Shown: positions 10,073 through 20,821, counted from the stretch's first letter. The stretch is 64,000 nucleotides of DNA from Neostapfia colusana (GCA_030760725.1 JASWHV010000005.1:95796622-95860621); one strand, 5' to 3'. The notes: generated by a model not told the origin, from the sequence alone. Numbers and translations are program-made.

Positions 10073-12261
10073 ACTTGTACTGAATCCTACACTATCTTAG
10101 CATTGCAGTAGCTAACGGGGTTTGCAATCCTAAACCCAACCCATGGTTTTCTTGGCTATGCAATTGGGTTTCCAAACAAGACTCTAATGCGAAGGGGATA
10201 TTTTGGTGAACCTCCCAGCAAAATTTCAGGATTTTTCTCCAAAGGATTCTCCAGTTAAAAGTCCAAACAGTTTAAATTTTGAGGAATTAATTCTGGAAAA
10301 ATCAGGAATTTCATGAAGTGAAACTTGATTTGCTGGAAAGTACTCAGAGAGCTGAATCCAGCAAAATTTGGTTCACTCAATTTGGAGCTTTCTAGCCAAA
10401 GTTATGAGGATTTGAAGTTTGAAGGAAATCTGAAAATCGGGGGAAAAGTTTAAACTTGCGGGTGGGCCCTGGGGACACGCGTCGCACGCCGAGGCGACAG
10501 CACACCGCGGTCCACAAGGATTTTGCGCGCCAGCACACCCGATCCCGGCCGCAGCCCGATCCTGATTCAAAATATTGGCCGCTGACAGCTGGGGTCGACC
10601 CCCTTCTTCAACCTCGCGACGCCCTCGCTCTGCCGCCGAGGGACCTCGCCGGAGAGCTCGCCGCCGGCTTCTGTACGGCTCCAAACTTCACGATTTTGGC
10701 CGCCCCTGCCTACTTTCTCTCGGGGAACAGGATTCTGGGGTCAGCTACTCATGACAATGGCCGGTGCATGGTCGGCGACGAGCCGCCACCTCGGAAAGAC
10801 TTCGGCCATGTCGGCTGACTTCCCTAGCACCTCAACTACTCGGGGAACCGGTCGGGAAGCATCGGTGGACCTCAGGGAAGGTCGACATGAGCTTGAGGCA
10901 GCTCGGGGAAGGCCCAAAGTAGGTCCTCACCGTGCGTCCGATGCCTCCCCTTTGTTCCGCCGTTGGTAAACCTCGAATTACGACGGGTACAGAGGTTCTC
11001 CGGCCAAGGGTTGTGAAGGTAACTTGTGTGTTACCGTGTCTAGTTTGTGTGAGAGCGGATTGAGGCCCTCTAATCCTTTCTAGGGTACGAATTCGACGGA
11101 ATCGCACCTGAAGGTCATTCTGCACACAGAAAGGGGAAAACTGGAAATTCGCCGCCGGTGAGCAATCACTCGGGCTGTGGCTCGGGGGTGAGAAGCACCG
11201 GACACCAGCGCGTCCAAGGGTGTCTTGGCTCGGGCATGACAACGCCCTGGTTGGGCTGTCCACGGGAGCCCGAGGTGCGGCGGTTCTAAGTCACCGAATT
11301 GATCTTTTGGCATAACCGATTTCAATCGGTCTCAACTGAATTCTAGCAGCGGGGAAGACGGAGGAAGGTCTCTAGTACCTTGCCGTGGCTCTGGAGGGGA
11401 TGGAGGAAGCTGTGATCGGCGCTCTCCGATCGATTCCGAGCTGCGGAAAGTGTTTGCCGGCGCTGAGTTCTTGCGGGGAAGAAACGGGTGAGGCTTCGGC
11501 CGAGGAGGGGGAAAGGCGCCTTAAGAAGGCTCTGCACCGCCTCACGCCCGCGCGTGGGCAAGCAGCTGCTTGCGCGGCGGCTCCCCTCGGTGGCGATCAC
11601 AGCGGCGGCTCGGCTAACCGAGTGAGAAAGTCTCAGTCGGTTGATTTGGAGTAGTGGCTGACATGTGGGTCCCACTTCCAATTTTAACCTCTGAAATTTA
11701 CTCCTAATCACTGTTGTAAACAGTGAGCCCCATAATACCCCTGGTAATTCAAATTATTCACCCATGAGCCATTTGAATTAGTTAGAATTAAAATGGGGTT
11801 TGGTTTGAATGAATTTCAGCACAAGTTCAGTTTGAAATTCAAATAAAGTTTGAATTTCCCCCACTTAGCTCATGTCAAGATCAACTCCAAATGGAGTGAA
11901 AGTTCGTGTGTGGGCTCACAAAAATGTGCTGAGTAAGAATATGCCTCCCACTTTTGAATTCATGGGATAAAAACAGTTTGAATTTGAATATGGTTTCAAA
12001 CTGCCCTCTTTCTAACTATACCCAAAATGACCTCAAAAAGGTTTTGAATTTTGGTGAAACTTGGCATGGACATCCTTAGAAATGTGTAGGAGTTTTCATA
12101 TGTCCAGCCCACCTATATCACATGTGGGAAATACCACTTTTGTAATATGTGAGTTTGTTCTCTAATGAGCATGTTGATGGTGGTTACTTGCTCTTCATTT
12201 GTGTTCATCAACTTACTTCAAATGAAGTGTGTGGTGTGGTGATGAACACTTCAAGTAGGTG

Positions 12262-15200
12262 TCAAAAACTGAGACCCTTACATTCCTCCCCCTTAAAAGA
12301 ATCTCGTCCCGAGATTATAAGGTGAAAATGAGAGAGAGGACGGTGGAAAATTACCGAATACGCGACGTGAAAAAAGTCGGGGTAGTTAGCGTGAAGAAAT
12401 TCTTCGTTCTCCCATGTCGCTTCGTCCATGGAGTGATTACTCCATAGAACCTTGTAGAACCACAACGTACGGCTGCGTGTGGTTCGGGCCTTTTCATCGA
12501 TAATCTGCACCGGTTCTTCCCGATAGGTGAGATCCGGTTGCAGTTCTTCAATATCCTCCAGCTGAACGGTAGTTGATAGCTTAAAACACTTCCTCAGCTG
12601 GGAAATGTGAAAGACGTCGTGCACACCGGAAAGTGCTTCTGGTAATTTCAGCCGGTATGCCACTGATCCACATCTTTCGTTAATCTGAAATGGACTGATG
12701 AATCGGGGTGCTAACTTCCCTCTTACCCCAAATCTGTTTACACCCTTCATTGGAGACACCCGTAGATATACGTGATCTCCATCTTCGAATTGTAATGGGC
12801 GCCTTCTCCGGTCCGCATACTGTTTCTGACGGGATTGGGGGGCTTTTAGGTTTGCTTGAATTAGTCGAACCTTCTCTTCCGCGTTGTTGACGAGGTCAAT
12901 CCCGAAGGTAACCCTTTCGCCAGACTCACACCAATTCAGTGGTGTGCGGCATTTCCGCCCAGATAGCGCCTCGTAGGGCGCCATCTCGATGCTGGCTTGG
13001 TACCCATTGTTGTACGAGAACTCGGCTAACGGCAAGTGATCATCCCAATTCTTTCCGTGGTTGATAGCGCAAGCTCGTAGCATGTCTTCTAAGATCTGAT
13101 TTACCCGCTCGGTTTGTCCATCCGTCTGCGGGTGGTATGCTGAACTACGGATCAGCTTCGTCCCCAAGGCAGCGTGCAGCTGCTCCCAAAAACGGGACAC
13201 AAATAAAGTGCCCCGGTCTGATATGATGGTACGGGGTACGCCGTACAAGCATAGGATCCGTGAGATGTACAGTTCAGCGTACTTCTTGGCGTTGTAGTTG
13301 GTGTTGACCGGGATGAAATGGGCAACTTTAGTGAGCCGATCGACAATCACCCACACAGAATCATGTTTCTGCAAGGTGGTGGGTAAACCGACGATGAAGT
13401 CCATGCTCACATCCTCCCACTTCCAGGCAGGAATGCCCAGTGGTTGCAGCAGTCCCGGTTTCCGCATGTGGTCTGCCTTCACCCTTCGACATGTATCACA
13501 CTCGGACACGTATTTTGCAGTCTCACACTTCATCCGTGTCCACCAAAACTTGCTTCTGAGTTCTTGATACATCTTGTTGCTGCCGGGGTGAATAGAAAAC
13601 TTTGACAAGTGAGCCTCATCAAAGATTTTCTTCCATAATTCCGGGTTACGGGGTACGACGATCTGGTCCTTGAACCATAGGACGCCGTCTCGGTCCTTCC
13701 GGAAACATTTCAGCTCCCCACTGTCTACACGTCTCCGCAAATGTGACATGCCCTTGTCATTCTTCTGGGCTGCCGCTATGTCTTCACGGATGGTGGGGAT
13801 CAAAGCTAGGTTGTAGAGAGCTCCGTGTGGAATCACATGTAGTGGTGGTTCGCTCTCTTCCAACGGTGTGATGGTCAGATTGTTGACGTGTGACTTGCGG
13901 CTCAGCGCATCTGCCACTACGTTTGCCTTGCCCGGATGATAATGGATCTCTGTTTCGTAATCCTTTATCAGCTCTAACCATCTTCGTTGCCTCATGTTCA
14001 GCTCCTTCTGAGTGAATATGTACTTGAGGCTTTTGTGGTCGGTATATAAATGTACGAGGTTACCGAGTAGGTAGTGCGTCCACATTTTCAGTGCAAGTAC
14101 CACGGCAGCGAGCTCCAAATCGTGAGTTGGATAATTTTGCTCACGGTTTCTAAGCTGCCATGACCCATACGCGACCACCCTTCGGTCTTGCATCAGCACA
14201 CATCCGAGCCCAATGCCGGATGCATCGCAGTACACATCGAACGGTTTTGTTGTGTCTGGCTGCGCCAAAACCGGTGCTGACGTCAGATGCTTGACTAAAG
14301 CCTCGAATGCTGCTTCACATGCTGGACTCCAAACATATTTGGTAGCCTTCTTCAGCAGCTCTGTCATTGGCTTGGCAATCTTTGAGAAGTTCGGGATGAA
14401 CCTCCGATAATATCCCGCGAGCCCGAGGAAACTCCATACCTCGTGAACAGTTCTCGGGGATTTCCAATTCAGCACTTGAGTGATCTTGCTCAGGTATACA
14501 GCGATACCCTCCGCTGAGATGATATGCCCGAGGAAAGGCACTTGCGATATCCAAAACTCGCATTTGCTGAATTTTGCGTATAACTTGTGATTCCGCAGCC
14601 GTTGCAAGACTATACGCAGATGCTTTTTGTGATCTTCTTCCGACTTGGAATATATCAGGATGTCGTCGATGAAGACCACGACAAACTTGTCCAGCTCCGG
14701 CATGAATACCGAGTTCATCAAGTACATGAAGTGAGCTGGAGCATTGGTGAGGCCGAAGGACATGACCAGGTACTCATAAAGTCCGTACCTCGTCGAGAAC
14801 GCCGTCCTCGGAATGTCCTCAGCCCTTATCTTAATCTGATGGTACCCGGATCTTAAGTCCATTTTGGAAAAGATCTTTGCTTCGACCAACTGATCAAACA
14901 ACATGTCGATCCGTGGCAACGGGTACTTGTTCTTGATGGTTACGGCATTTAATGGACGATAGTCCATGCAAAGCCGCAACGTCTCATCCTTCTTCTTGAC
15001 AAATAACGCCGAACAGCCCCATGGCGAGGAGCTCGGCCTAATAAAACCCTTCTCCAGAAGGTCCGTGAGCTGAGTCTTCAGTTCAGCCAACTCCTTGGGC
15101 GCCATCTTGTACGGCCTTCGGGATATTGGCATGGTTTCCGGTGCAAGTTCAATCTTGAACTCCACCTCTCGATCGGGTGGCATCCCCGGCAAGTCGTCCG

Positions 15201-16905
15201 GGAATACATCAGGGAACTCTTGGACTACTGGAATATCTTCCAATCTGATGGTTGTGGCTTGATAGACACTTGGAAGTTTTATTTCTGGACTGTCCAGAAA
15301 TAATGAGTGCGACTCGTGCACTTCTGAGTTCAAGTGCACAACTCGGAGGACGGTGTCTAAAACAGCGCCGTGGCGGGTTAACCACGACATCCCTAAGATG
15401 ACATCGACCTTTTGTCCCTCTAGAATTATGAGAGACGTAGGGTAAACTATACCCTCTAAGCATAATGGTGCTTTTGGGATCATCATGCTTGCTGAAATTT
15501 TCCCACCCGGTGAACAGATCACATAGGGACTATCGGTGGGTAGTATTTGCAAGCTATATTTATCAATGAAAGCTTGGCTAATGAAGCTATGCGTAGCGCC
15601 TGAATCAAATAGTACTATAGCGGGATGCTGGTGGAGTTGGAACATACCCGCAAGGATTTGCTCGCCCTCCGGCACATCCTCTATGGCAAGCTGGTGGACA
15701 GTGCCGGGCCTAGGGTTTGCCCGCCGCGCATTAGTAAGGTTCCAGGGTTGATTCCTCCCCGGAAACTGTGGTGCCACTCCGCCGCCTTGCCTCTCCGGGC
15801 AACTGCTCGCGAAGTGTCCTGGACGACCACACTTGTAACATGTGGCCGCTGCTGGCGTAGTGCTCGGGGGACGAAAGCCCGGCATGCGTTGCTGAGGTGC
15901 ATACGCACGCGGCATTGCCCGCTGCTGCTGTTGTTGCGGAGGTGGTACTGGCAGTGCCGGCCTAAATGCCGGTGAAGAGTACGGCCGACTGCGGAACGGC
16001 ATCGACCGCTGTGGTGACTGCCAGCGTGGACCTGATGGTGGGCGATTCACCATCCGAAACTTCTGAGAAGGACCGCTTCCTTCTCTGCTGCTTTGCGGCG
16101 TGCTTCGCTTTCGCTCCGCCGCCGCTAACTCCTTGCCAGAGTCCTCCTGAACAATCGCAGCATCAATGATGCCATTGAGGCTGCCGCGATTGAACATTGC
16201 CAACTTGTCCTTCAGGAGCGGGTTAAGCCCCTGGTAAAAGTGGTCCCGCCGCTTCTCGTCAGTATCTGCGTGATACGACGCGTAGAGTGCGAGATCGTTG
16301 AACGCCCTGGAGTATTCCAGCGTGTTCCGGCTCCCTTGCTGCAGGTGTAAGAACTCCTGCGTCTTCCTCTTAATCAGACCTGGCGGTATATGATAGGCCC
16401 TGAAGGCCGTCCGGAACTCCGTCCAGGTCACCACTCGGTCGGTGGGCTGTGAAGCACAGAAGTTGGCCCACCACGCGCTCGCGGATCCTTGGAGCTGCTT
16501 GACCGCGAACTGAGTCTTGCACTGCTCACTTATCTGGAGCAGCCCGAACTTCATCTCTATTGCATGGAGCCAGTTGTCCGCGTCAAGAGGTTCATCCGCC
16601 CTTGAGAATACAGGGGGATGAGTCCCCAGGAAGTCGGAGTAGGAGCTCTGTTGATGCTCCTCACGGTCTTGACGCCTCTCTGGGCGAGACGTATTGGCGA
16701 TAAGCGTTTGCAGCAACTCCGTGTGCTGCTGATGTGAACCCGCCATTGCCGCGACGATGTCGGCCAATGTAACCGTTGGCAGTGGCGGTGGCGGTGTTTG
16801 CTGTTGCTGCTGCTGCTGTCCCGAGGAGTCCTCGGGAGGTGGTTGGGAGGTCTCTCCCCCTTGGCTAGTACCCCCAACATCAGGGTTGGCACGAGTACGC
16901 GTCAT
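12262..16905 (-). CDS. gag-pol polyprotein of B (Tekay-type chromovirus), intact
   Basis: This one 1547-aa frame makes all retrotransposon proteins. Residues below are numbered from an in-frame ATG at 16935; I prefer the ATG at 16905 (MTRTRANP), which matches the gag starts of C and E and follows an acceptor-like CAG. Gag is at ~95-280 and the CCHC knuckle CYKCGRPGHFASSC at 366-379. The protease LFDSGATH is at 442-449. RT covers ~600-800, with D693 and FIDD at 755-758. RNase H has D904, E941 and D966. Integrase has H1109, H1116, C1146 and C1149, then D1179, D1240 and E1276 (35 residues between the last two). The chromodomain is at ~1472-1518. No stop or frameshift is seen. The last 15 codons read through the polypurine tract into the 3' LTR. 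Particles assemble in the cytoplasm and integration is nuclear. Confidence 0.95.
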   Translation of the reverse strand: MTRTRANPDVGGTSQGGETSQPPPEDSSGQQQQQQQTPPPPLPTVTLADIVAAMAGSHQQHTELLQTLIANTSRPERRQDREEHQQSSYSDFLGTHPPVFSRADEPLDADNWLHAIEMKFGLLQISEQCKTQFAVKQLQGSASAWWANFCASQPTDRVVTWTEFRTAFRAYHIPPGLIKRKTQEFLHLQQGSRNTLEYSRAFNDLALYASYHADTDEKRRDHFYQGLNPLLKDKLAMFNRGSLNGIIDAAIVQEDSGKELAAAERKRSTPQSSREGSGPSQKFRMVNRPPSGPRWQSPQRSMPFRSRPYSSPAFRPALPVPPPQQQQQRAMPRAYAPQQRMPGFRPPSTTPAAATCYKCGRPGHFASSCPERQGGGVAPQFPGRNQPWNLTNARRANPRPGTVHQLAIEDVPEGEQILAGMFQLHQHPAIVLFDSGATHSFISQAFIDKYSLQILPTDSPYVICSPGGKISASMMIPKAPLCLEGIVYPTSLIILEGQKVDVILGMSWLTRHGAVLDTVLRVVHLNSEVHESHSLFLDSPEIKLPSVYQATTIRLEDIPVVQEFPDVFPDDLPGMPPDREVEFKIELAPETMPISRRPYKMAPKELAELKTQLTDLLEKGFIRPSSSPWGCSALFVKKKDETLRLCMDYRPLNAVTIKNKYPLPRIDMLFDQLVEAKIFSKMDLRSGYHQIKIRAEDIPRTAFSTRYGLYEYLVMSFGLTNAPAHFMYLMNSVFMPELDKFVVVFIDDILIYSKSEEDHKKHLRIVLQRLRNHKLYAKFSKCEFWISQVPFLGHIISAEGIAVYLSKITQVLNWKSPRTVHEVWSFLGLAGYYRRFIPNFSKIAKPMTELLKKATKYVWSPACEAAFEALVKHLTSAPVLAQPDTTKPFDVYCDASGIGLGCVLMQDRRVVAYGSWQLRNREQNYPTHDLELAAVVLALKMWTHYLLGNLVHLYTDHKSLKYIFTQKELNMRQRRWLELIKDYETEIHYHPGKANVVADALSRKSHVNNLTITPLEESEPPLHVIPHGALYNLALIPTIREDIAAAQKNDKGMSHLRRRVDSGELKCFRKDRDGVLWFKDQIVVPRNPELWKKIFDEAHLSKFSIHPGSNKMYQELRSKFWWTRMKCETAKYVSECDTCRRVKADHMRKPGLLQPLGIPAWKWEDVSMDFIVGLPTTLQKHDSVWVIVDRLTKVAHFIPVNTNYNAKKYAELYISRILCLYGVPRTIISDRGTLFVSRFWEQLHAALGTKLIRSSAYHPQTDGQTERVNQILEDMLRACAINHGKNWDDHLPLAEFSYNNGYQASIEMAPYEALSGRKCRTPLNWCESGERVTFGIDLVNNAEEKVRLIQANLKAPQSRQKQYADRRRRPLQFEDGDHVYLRVSPMKGVNRFGVRGKLAPRFISPFQINERCGSVAYRLKLPEALSGVHDVFHISQLRKCFKLSTTVQLEDIEELQPDLTYREEPVQIIDEKARTTRSRTLWFYKVLWSNHSMDEATWENEEFLHANYPDFFHVAYSVIFHRPLSHFHLIISGRDSFKGEECKGLSF
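12283..12294 (-). other. Polypurine tract of B
   Basis: AAGGGGGAGGAA on the minus strand abuts the TG of the 3' LTR. It primes plus-strand DNA synthesis. It is also translated as the end of gag-pol. Confidence 0.9.
12300..12316 (-). other. Hairpin next to the polypurine tract (B)
   Basis: AATCTCG/CGAGATT arms surround a 3-nt loop, 5 bases upstream of the polypurine tract. The same hairpin is 8 bp in E (50033-50051) and has one mismatch in A (27114-27132). Confidence 0.7.
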
Positions 16906-17179
16906 TCTGAAATTCAAAACAGCAGCGATTAGCACATGTCTTACTTAAAAATTTCCATATGCAACAGTAGGTATTGAAGTGACACATGAATAATTTGCAC
17001 AACATTCACATATATTGATAAAGCATAAACTTTATACAAGATACATTATTCTCGGGTCTCTGAGAAGTCGTGCTCATGTCGTCACTACCCATACATACGC
17101 TACTGTCTACACGACATGTCACCGATTACAAAAGTTGGGTTACGCTATCCTAGCTGCCCTACATGGCAACTGTAACCCC
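16906..17179 (-). other. Spacer between extra ORF and gag of B, with acceptor-like site
   Basis: This is a non-coding stretch of 274 bases. At its gag end it reads TTTTGAATTTCAG, with CAG at 16909-16907, then A and the gag ATG. This looks like a plant 3' splice site placed to deliver the gag-pol start. No function has been shown. Confidence 0.5.
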
Positions 17180-18124
17180 TTACTCGGAGTAGAACTCGAC
17201 CTCCTGTGGGTCGTCCTCCTCCGGTACCTCTGCTGGTGGCTCCGGATTTACCACCTCTTCTCCCATTCCGGGTTCTCCCATTGCTGGAAGACCCAAGACC
17301 ACCGGTATGACCAATACCGGAGGTACGAGGTCCTGCAAAGCATGCGCCTCGTCCATAGCCTGGTTATAGTCCTCTTCCCAGACTTGGCCTTCCTCGATAG
17401 CGTCGTCTCGCTCTTGAGCAAGGTCCTCGTTCTTCTGGGTCAGATTCTGTACCAGTTCTTGCAACGCCACGATGTCAACACGGCTCTTCTTCTTCGCCTT
17501 CTTCAGACGATGCAACTGATTGTGCTGTTCATTCAGTCGCTCGACTGTCGGAAGGAGCACATTGCGGAGTGCACTGTGAGCACTCTCAAAATGGTCTCCA
17601 CGGCTCGTGCTCTCCTTGAGATTTGTGGCGAGATGCTCCATATGAACAGCTTGGCTGTCCATCACGGCGTTTCCCGCCCTCATCTGGAGGCTAAGGTTTG
17701 CCTCCGCGGGGTTGTACCTTGGGCAACCCGGGTCCGTTGCCTCCAGGTACCTCTCTTCCCACACATGCTGAGCCCGTCCCTCCACCGGAACGAGCGCGTA
17801 TGGAGTGCCCTCCGTAGCCTGCACGTGTAGTTGGCAGAAACGTGACATGGTGTCACGGGCTGCCACTTGCCACATCCCTTCCGGTTGTCTTCCTCTCACC
17901 GTGACGGTGAACGGCACCCAACCAGGTGGCGTAGGTCCTGCACGGACTTTGACATGGATTGTCCACGTCTTGTTCCCCTCTTCGCCTTCTTCCTTGGCGA
18001 AGTACTGCGGCATCTGGTTGTACCCGAAATATTGGAGCATTTGCCACAATGCTTCCGGGTAGCCACTGCGGTGAGAACAGTGGGACATCACCCACCCGTT
18101 CTCCAACTGCTGATATGCTGTCAT
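17180..18124 (-). CDS. Extra ORF upstream of gag in B, 314 aa, unknown function
   Basis: I do not recognise a named domain. The N-terminal part (1-130) is mixed, with aromatic-rich stretches (LWQMLQYFGY, PGWVPFTVTV). Residues ~185-263 are strongly heptad-like and probably a coiled coil, with a basic cluster KKAKKKSR at 209-216 that could be a nuclear signal. A hydrophobic stretch (267-278) and an acidic Pro/Glu tail (288-314) end the protein. The ATG follows directly on TATATTTTTACAG, a good 3' splice-site match. It is in the same orientation as gag-pol, 274 bases upstream. From memory, some rice gypsy elements carry an extra upstream ORF called orf0; C and E here lack one. A long open frame on the other strand (17015-17830) is its shadow. 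Confidence 0.75.
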   Translation of the reverse strand: MTAYQQLENGWVMSHCSHRSGYPEALWQMLQYFGYNQMPQYFAKEEGEEGNKTWTIHVKVRAGPTPPGWVPFTVTVRGRQPEGMWQVAARDTMSRFCQLHVQATEGTPYALVPVEGRAQHVWEERYLEATDPGCPRYNPAEANLSLQMRAGNAVMDSQAVHMEHLATNLKESTSRGDHFESAHSALRNVLLPTVERLNEQHNQLHRLKKAKKKSRVDIVALQELVQNLTQKNEDLAQERDDAIEEGQVWEEDYNQAMDEAHALQDLVPPVLVIPVVLGLPAMGEPGMGEEVVNPEPPAEVPEEDDPQEVEFYSE

Positions 18125-19609
18125 CTGTAAAAATATATTTGAGAAATGTCAAATATTTATTTAAACAGTAAACCCTTGAGTTATAACATAAGACATTTCA
18201 TTGAACCCATAAAGCTTGGAAACATAGTTCAAATTTTTAAGCAAATTTGACTGCTGATCTGCTGTTCAACATGACAGCCCTGACCAGTTTCCATATCAAC
18301 CTGATTTAGGCCATGCTAAATGCAAAACCAGTTCTGGAGCTCAACATCAAAGTTAAAGCTAACTTCAATAGCTTTCCTTAAAGTATTTGCTTGGCCTAAG
18401 ATCTGTCCTGGTTCAAAAGTTATGAGATGCCAAATTTAACAGAATTTCTGGAGAAAATTGGACAGCACCTCCCTGCTTTAGGTACTGATTTGATCCAAGA
18501 ATTCCAGTTAATTCTGCTCCTAATCTGACAAAACTTTCTGTTACAAAGTTGTAACCCATCTCATAAGCTTTCAAGAACTACCTCATTTTCTATTTTTGGA
18601 TTTTTATGCAGGAAGTTATGCTTAATTTACAGAGAGTTTACAGAGAGTGTTTGCTCTGCCCTGTATTCGGGACAGTTTCAACTCTACTGCATCTTTCGAT
18701 TGGTTAAGGGATGAAACACCTCTGGACCTCAACAGAAAAGTTGTAAAGCTCTTCCAAAGATTTCCAGAAATGTATCATATGACCCCAACCTCGAAAGAAC
18801 TCAACCTCTAACTTCTGATCAACTTCAGCCCTACTTCAGCTGAAACCAGAGTACTCTGTCCTTAAGAACCTATAAGTTGAAAACTTGTTAACTTTGAATA
18901 TCTTGTTCAAGGGAAGGAGTTACATCAAGTTTTACTACTTTGGATCAAAACCTTCAAGTTTTAAATGAAGTTGTTCATTTAGTTGGGTGTGACATCGATG
19001 TGTCACCAGATTATGTCGGTACTACGTCCTCACAAAGAAAAACTTATACCGGACTTAGCCGGCTTCGTTATTTCAGTGGCACTAAACGTCACTCGCACAC
19101 GGATGCTACACGTCTACCGTTTCGTGGTCAGGCTACCTGCAGAAACTCAAACAATCATCAGACTCGGCTGCACACCGAGCCCGGAATCCATACAGTTCGT
19201 ACACCCGGCCGTCATCACTCGCTTGGATGTTCTCAAGCCAAACACGCCTTGAGTTACGTGTTCACGTTTCAGACCACGTGACGGGGTCTCCCAAGTTGTA
19301 CCACGCACGCCAGGGATAGACGTTGCTCGAATACCCCAAACGACATGAAGAGTCGTAGAGGATATCAAAGCGAGTCGGGTTACCTGCCACCCGTGGGGCT
19401 CCACCCTTCAGCTTGTGCGCACTGGTGGACAGCGGTTACGTGCACCCCCCAAGACATAAACGTCCCGAGATGCACAATTTTCCGACATAATCAAATAATT
19501 TAATATGCCACTTTCTATACACTAATAACATCCTTATACGGGCTACTAACTCGTTCCTCACTGGATTTTTGAAAAATATGACCTTTTTAGTGTGTTAAAC
19601 CTCAAGCGA
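18125..19609 (-). other. Leader of B, with donor-like site
   Basis: This is about 1.5 kb of non-coding DNA after the primer site, related to the leaders of A, C and E (for example the stretch with CCGGCTAAGTCCGGTATAAG). A donor-like GGCAG|GTAACC has its first intron base at 19383. An acceptor-like TTTTTACAG ends at 18125, just before the extra ORF. The motif GGAGGTGCTGT followed by CCAGAAATTCTGTT lies near 18440-18475, and is shared with A and C. Confidence 0.55.
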
Positions 19610-19621
19610 GCTCTGATACCA
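19610..19621 (-). other. Primer binding site of B
   Basis: The minus strand reads TGGTATCAGAGC, a perfect match to the plant initiator tRNA-Met site, four bases from the 5' LTR. Confidence 0.93.
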
Positions 19622-19668
19622 ACGGTGACACAACCCCACGGTCTTGTCGAGCCAGGATCGCGCTGAGG

Positions 19669-19689
19669 GGTGCTGTGTTGCACAGCACC
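19669..19689 (-). other. LTR-terminal stem-loop (B, 5' LTR)
   Basis: GGTGCTG pairs with CAGCACC around a 7-base loop. Against A, E and G one base pair is swapped on both sides, so pairing is kept. Confidence 0.65.
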
Positions 19690-19854
19690 GGATAACACAC
19701 GTCAAAGGTACAAAGCGGAAGTGAAATTTTATTACATAAACAAGTTTATGAACATGTTTACATCAAAATAAGTTCAGTCTACACTCACGGGCGTAGACTA
19801 AGCATCAAGTGCACGTTCAGCCCTTGAACGTGTCCTTGCTAGCACACACGCACA

Positions 19855-19943
19855 CTAACTCTGCGGCGTGCACGACTCCCACTCGACGGGGTTCCCCTCC
19901 TGGGGTTCCGTCTCCTCTTCAGGAGTCCCTTCCTCATAGAACC
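19855..19943 (-). other. Putative LTR exon beta (B, 5' LTR)
   Basis: It follows GAAGCTTTTGCAG. In phase 1 it reads FYEEGTPEEE, then VEWESCTPQS and TAG. Its frame matches alpha at 21035-21115, about 1.1 kb upstream on the minus strand. Confidence 0.5.
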
Positions 19944-20292
19944 CTGCAAAAGCTTCAAACACAAGAAGTGAGCACGAAGGCTCAGCAAGTCTGACCCGTC
20001 TCACCTAACATGGAACTTCTACATGAGGGGTGATGGGTACATGAGGTAAAAATCAGTTGCAAGGACTCGCCTAATTAGTAGAACCTTACTTTCAAGTTTT
20101 AGCAGCAGGTTGTGGAGAACCTTACGCTAAGGCACATGAGAGAGCCGCAATCAAACAAGAAACGCATTTCTCTCATGTACTTTGCCCAAAGTTGAAAAGA
20201 ACTTTAGTTAGCTCTAAACTACAACAAACCATTAACAAGCAAAGTCCATCTTTCAATCAGCAGCATTTTAACATGTAACTAGCCTGCTCTTT

Positions 20293-20342
20293 CTACGTCA
20301 CGATACAGTGAACAAGTGGTACTCACTGACCGCGAGGGACGG
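20293..20342 (-). promoter_or_regulatory. Conserved LTR block (B, 5' LTR)
   Basis: The minus strand reads CCGTCCCTCGCGGTCAGTGA and ends CGTGACGTAG. It is the same block as 8126-8176 (A) and 59989-60038 (H). Confidence 0.5.
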
Positions 20343-20821
20343 CGATTATAATCGATTTACACCTGCAGGGTTACCCGAACAACCCGTCATGTACGCCCAT
20401 ACTCCATGTTGCCTACAACAACCATCACGGACGCCGTACTCGACTACCTTTCACCCGTCAGCCAAATGTTGAACCGGTCCAATCGTCCCGAGCAAGAGGT
20501 CTCTGCACGCGCATCTCAGTGCTGCCAGCCGATTTACACCTCGAGCTCTCAACCTATTCTCTGAACGACCAGCTATGCCTCAACACCCAGCTACCCGAGT
20601 TACATCAGTTTCCCGGTTCCCATATAGCCGGTAGGTCTTCGGTACTGTTCTATCTTGTTCAACAGGCCCGCACACGGCTCGGTACTCAATCGACACAAGC
20701 GGAGCTACAGCACACAGGCCCCAAAGTCCTGCTGCCCTTACTCTCCGCTCGGTCTCATTTTTCTTGCCATGTATGTCATGTGCTATCTCTAACCGAGTCG
20801 AGTGCCTCTAGCCTATGCTCG

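Larger units (their letters stand above)
8905..12282 (-). repeat. 3' LTR of B (internally deleted)
   Basis: On the minus strand it begins TGTAAGGG at 12282 and ends GTGTCA at 8905. It is 3378 bp against 4038 bp for the 5' LTR. It lacks 617 bases at 10194/10195 (5' LTR 20964-21580), which includes alpha, the flanking acceptor-like site and the donor-like GCAAGC. A further ~48 bases are missing near 10000. Beta is kept (9134-9222), with TAA in place of TAG as its stop. Confidence 0.92.

Noticed and set aside
17015..17830. 271-aa plus-strand frame
   Set aside because: Shadow of the minus-strand extra ORF of B, which has better composition, a sensible start context and the same orientation as gag-pol.
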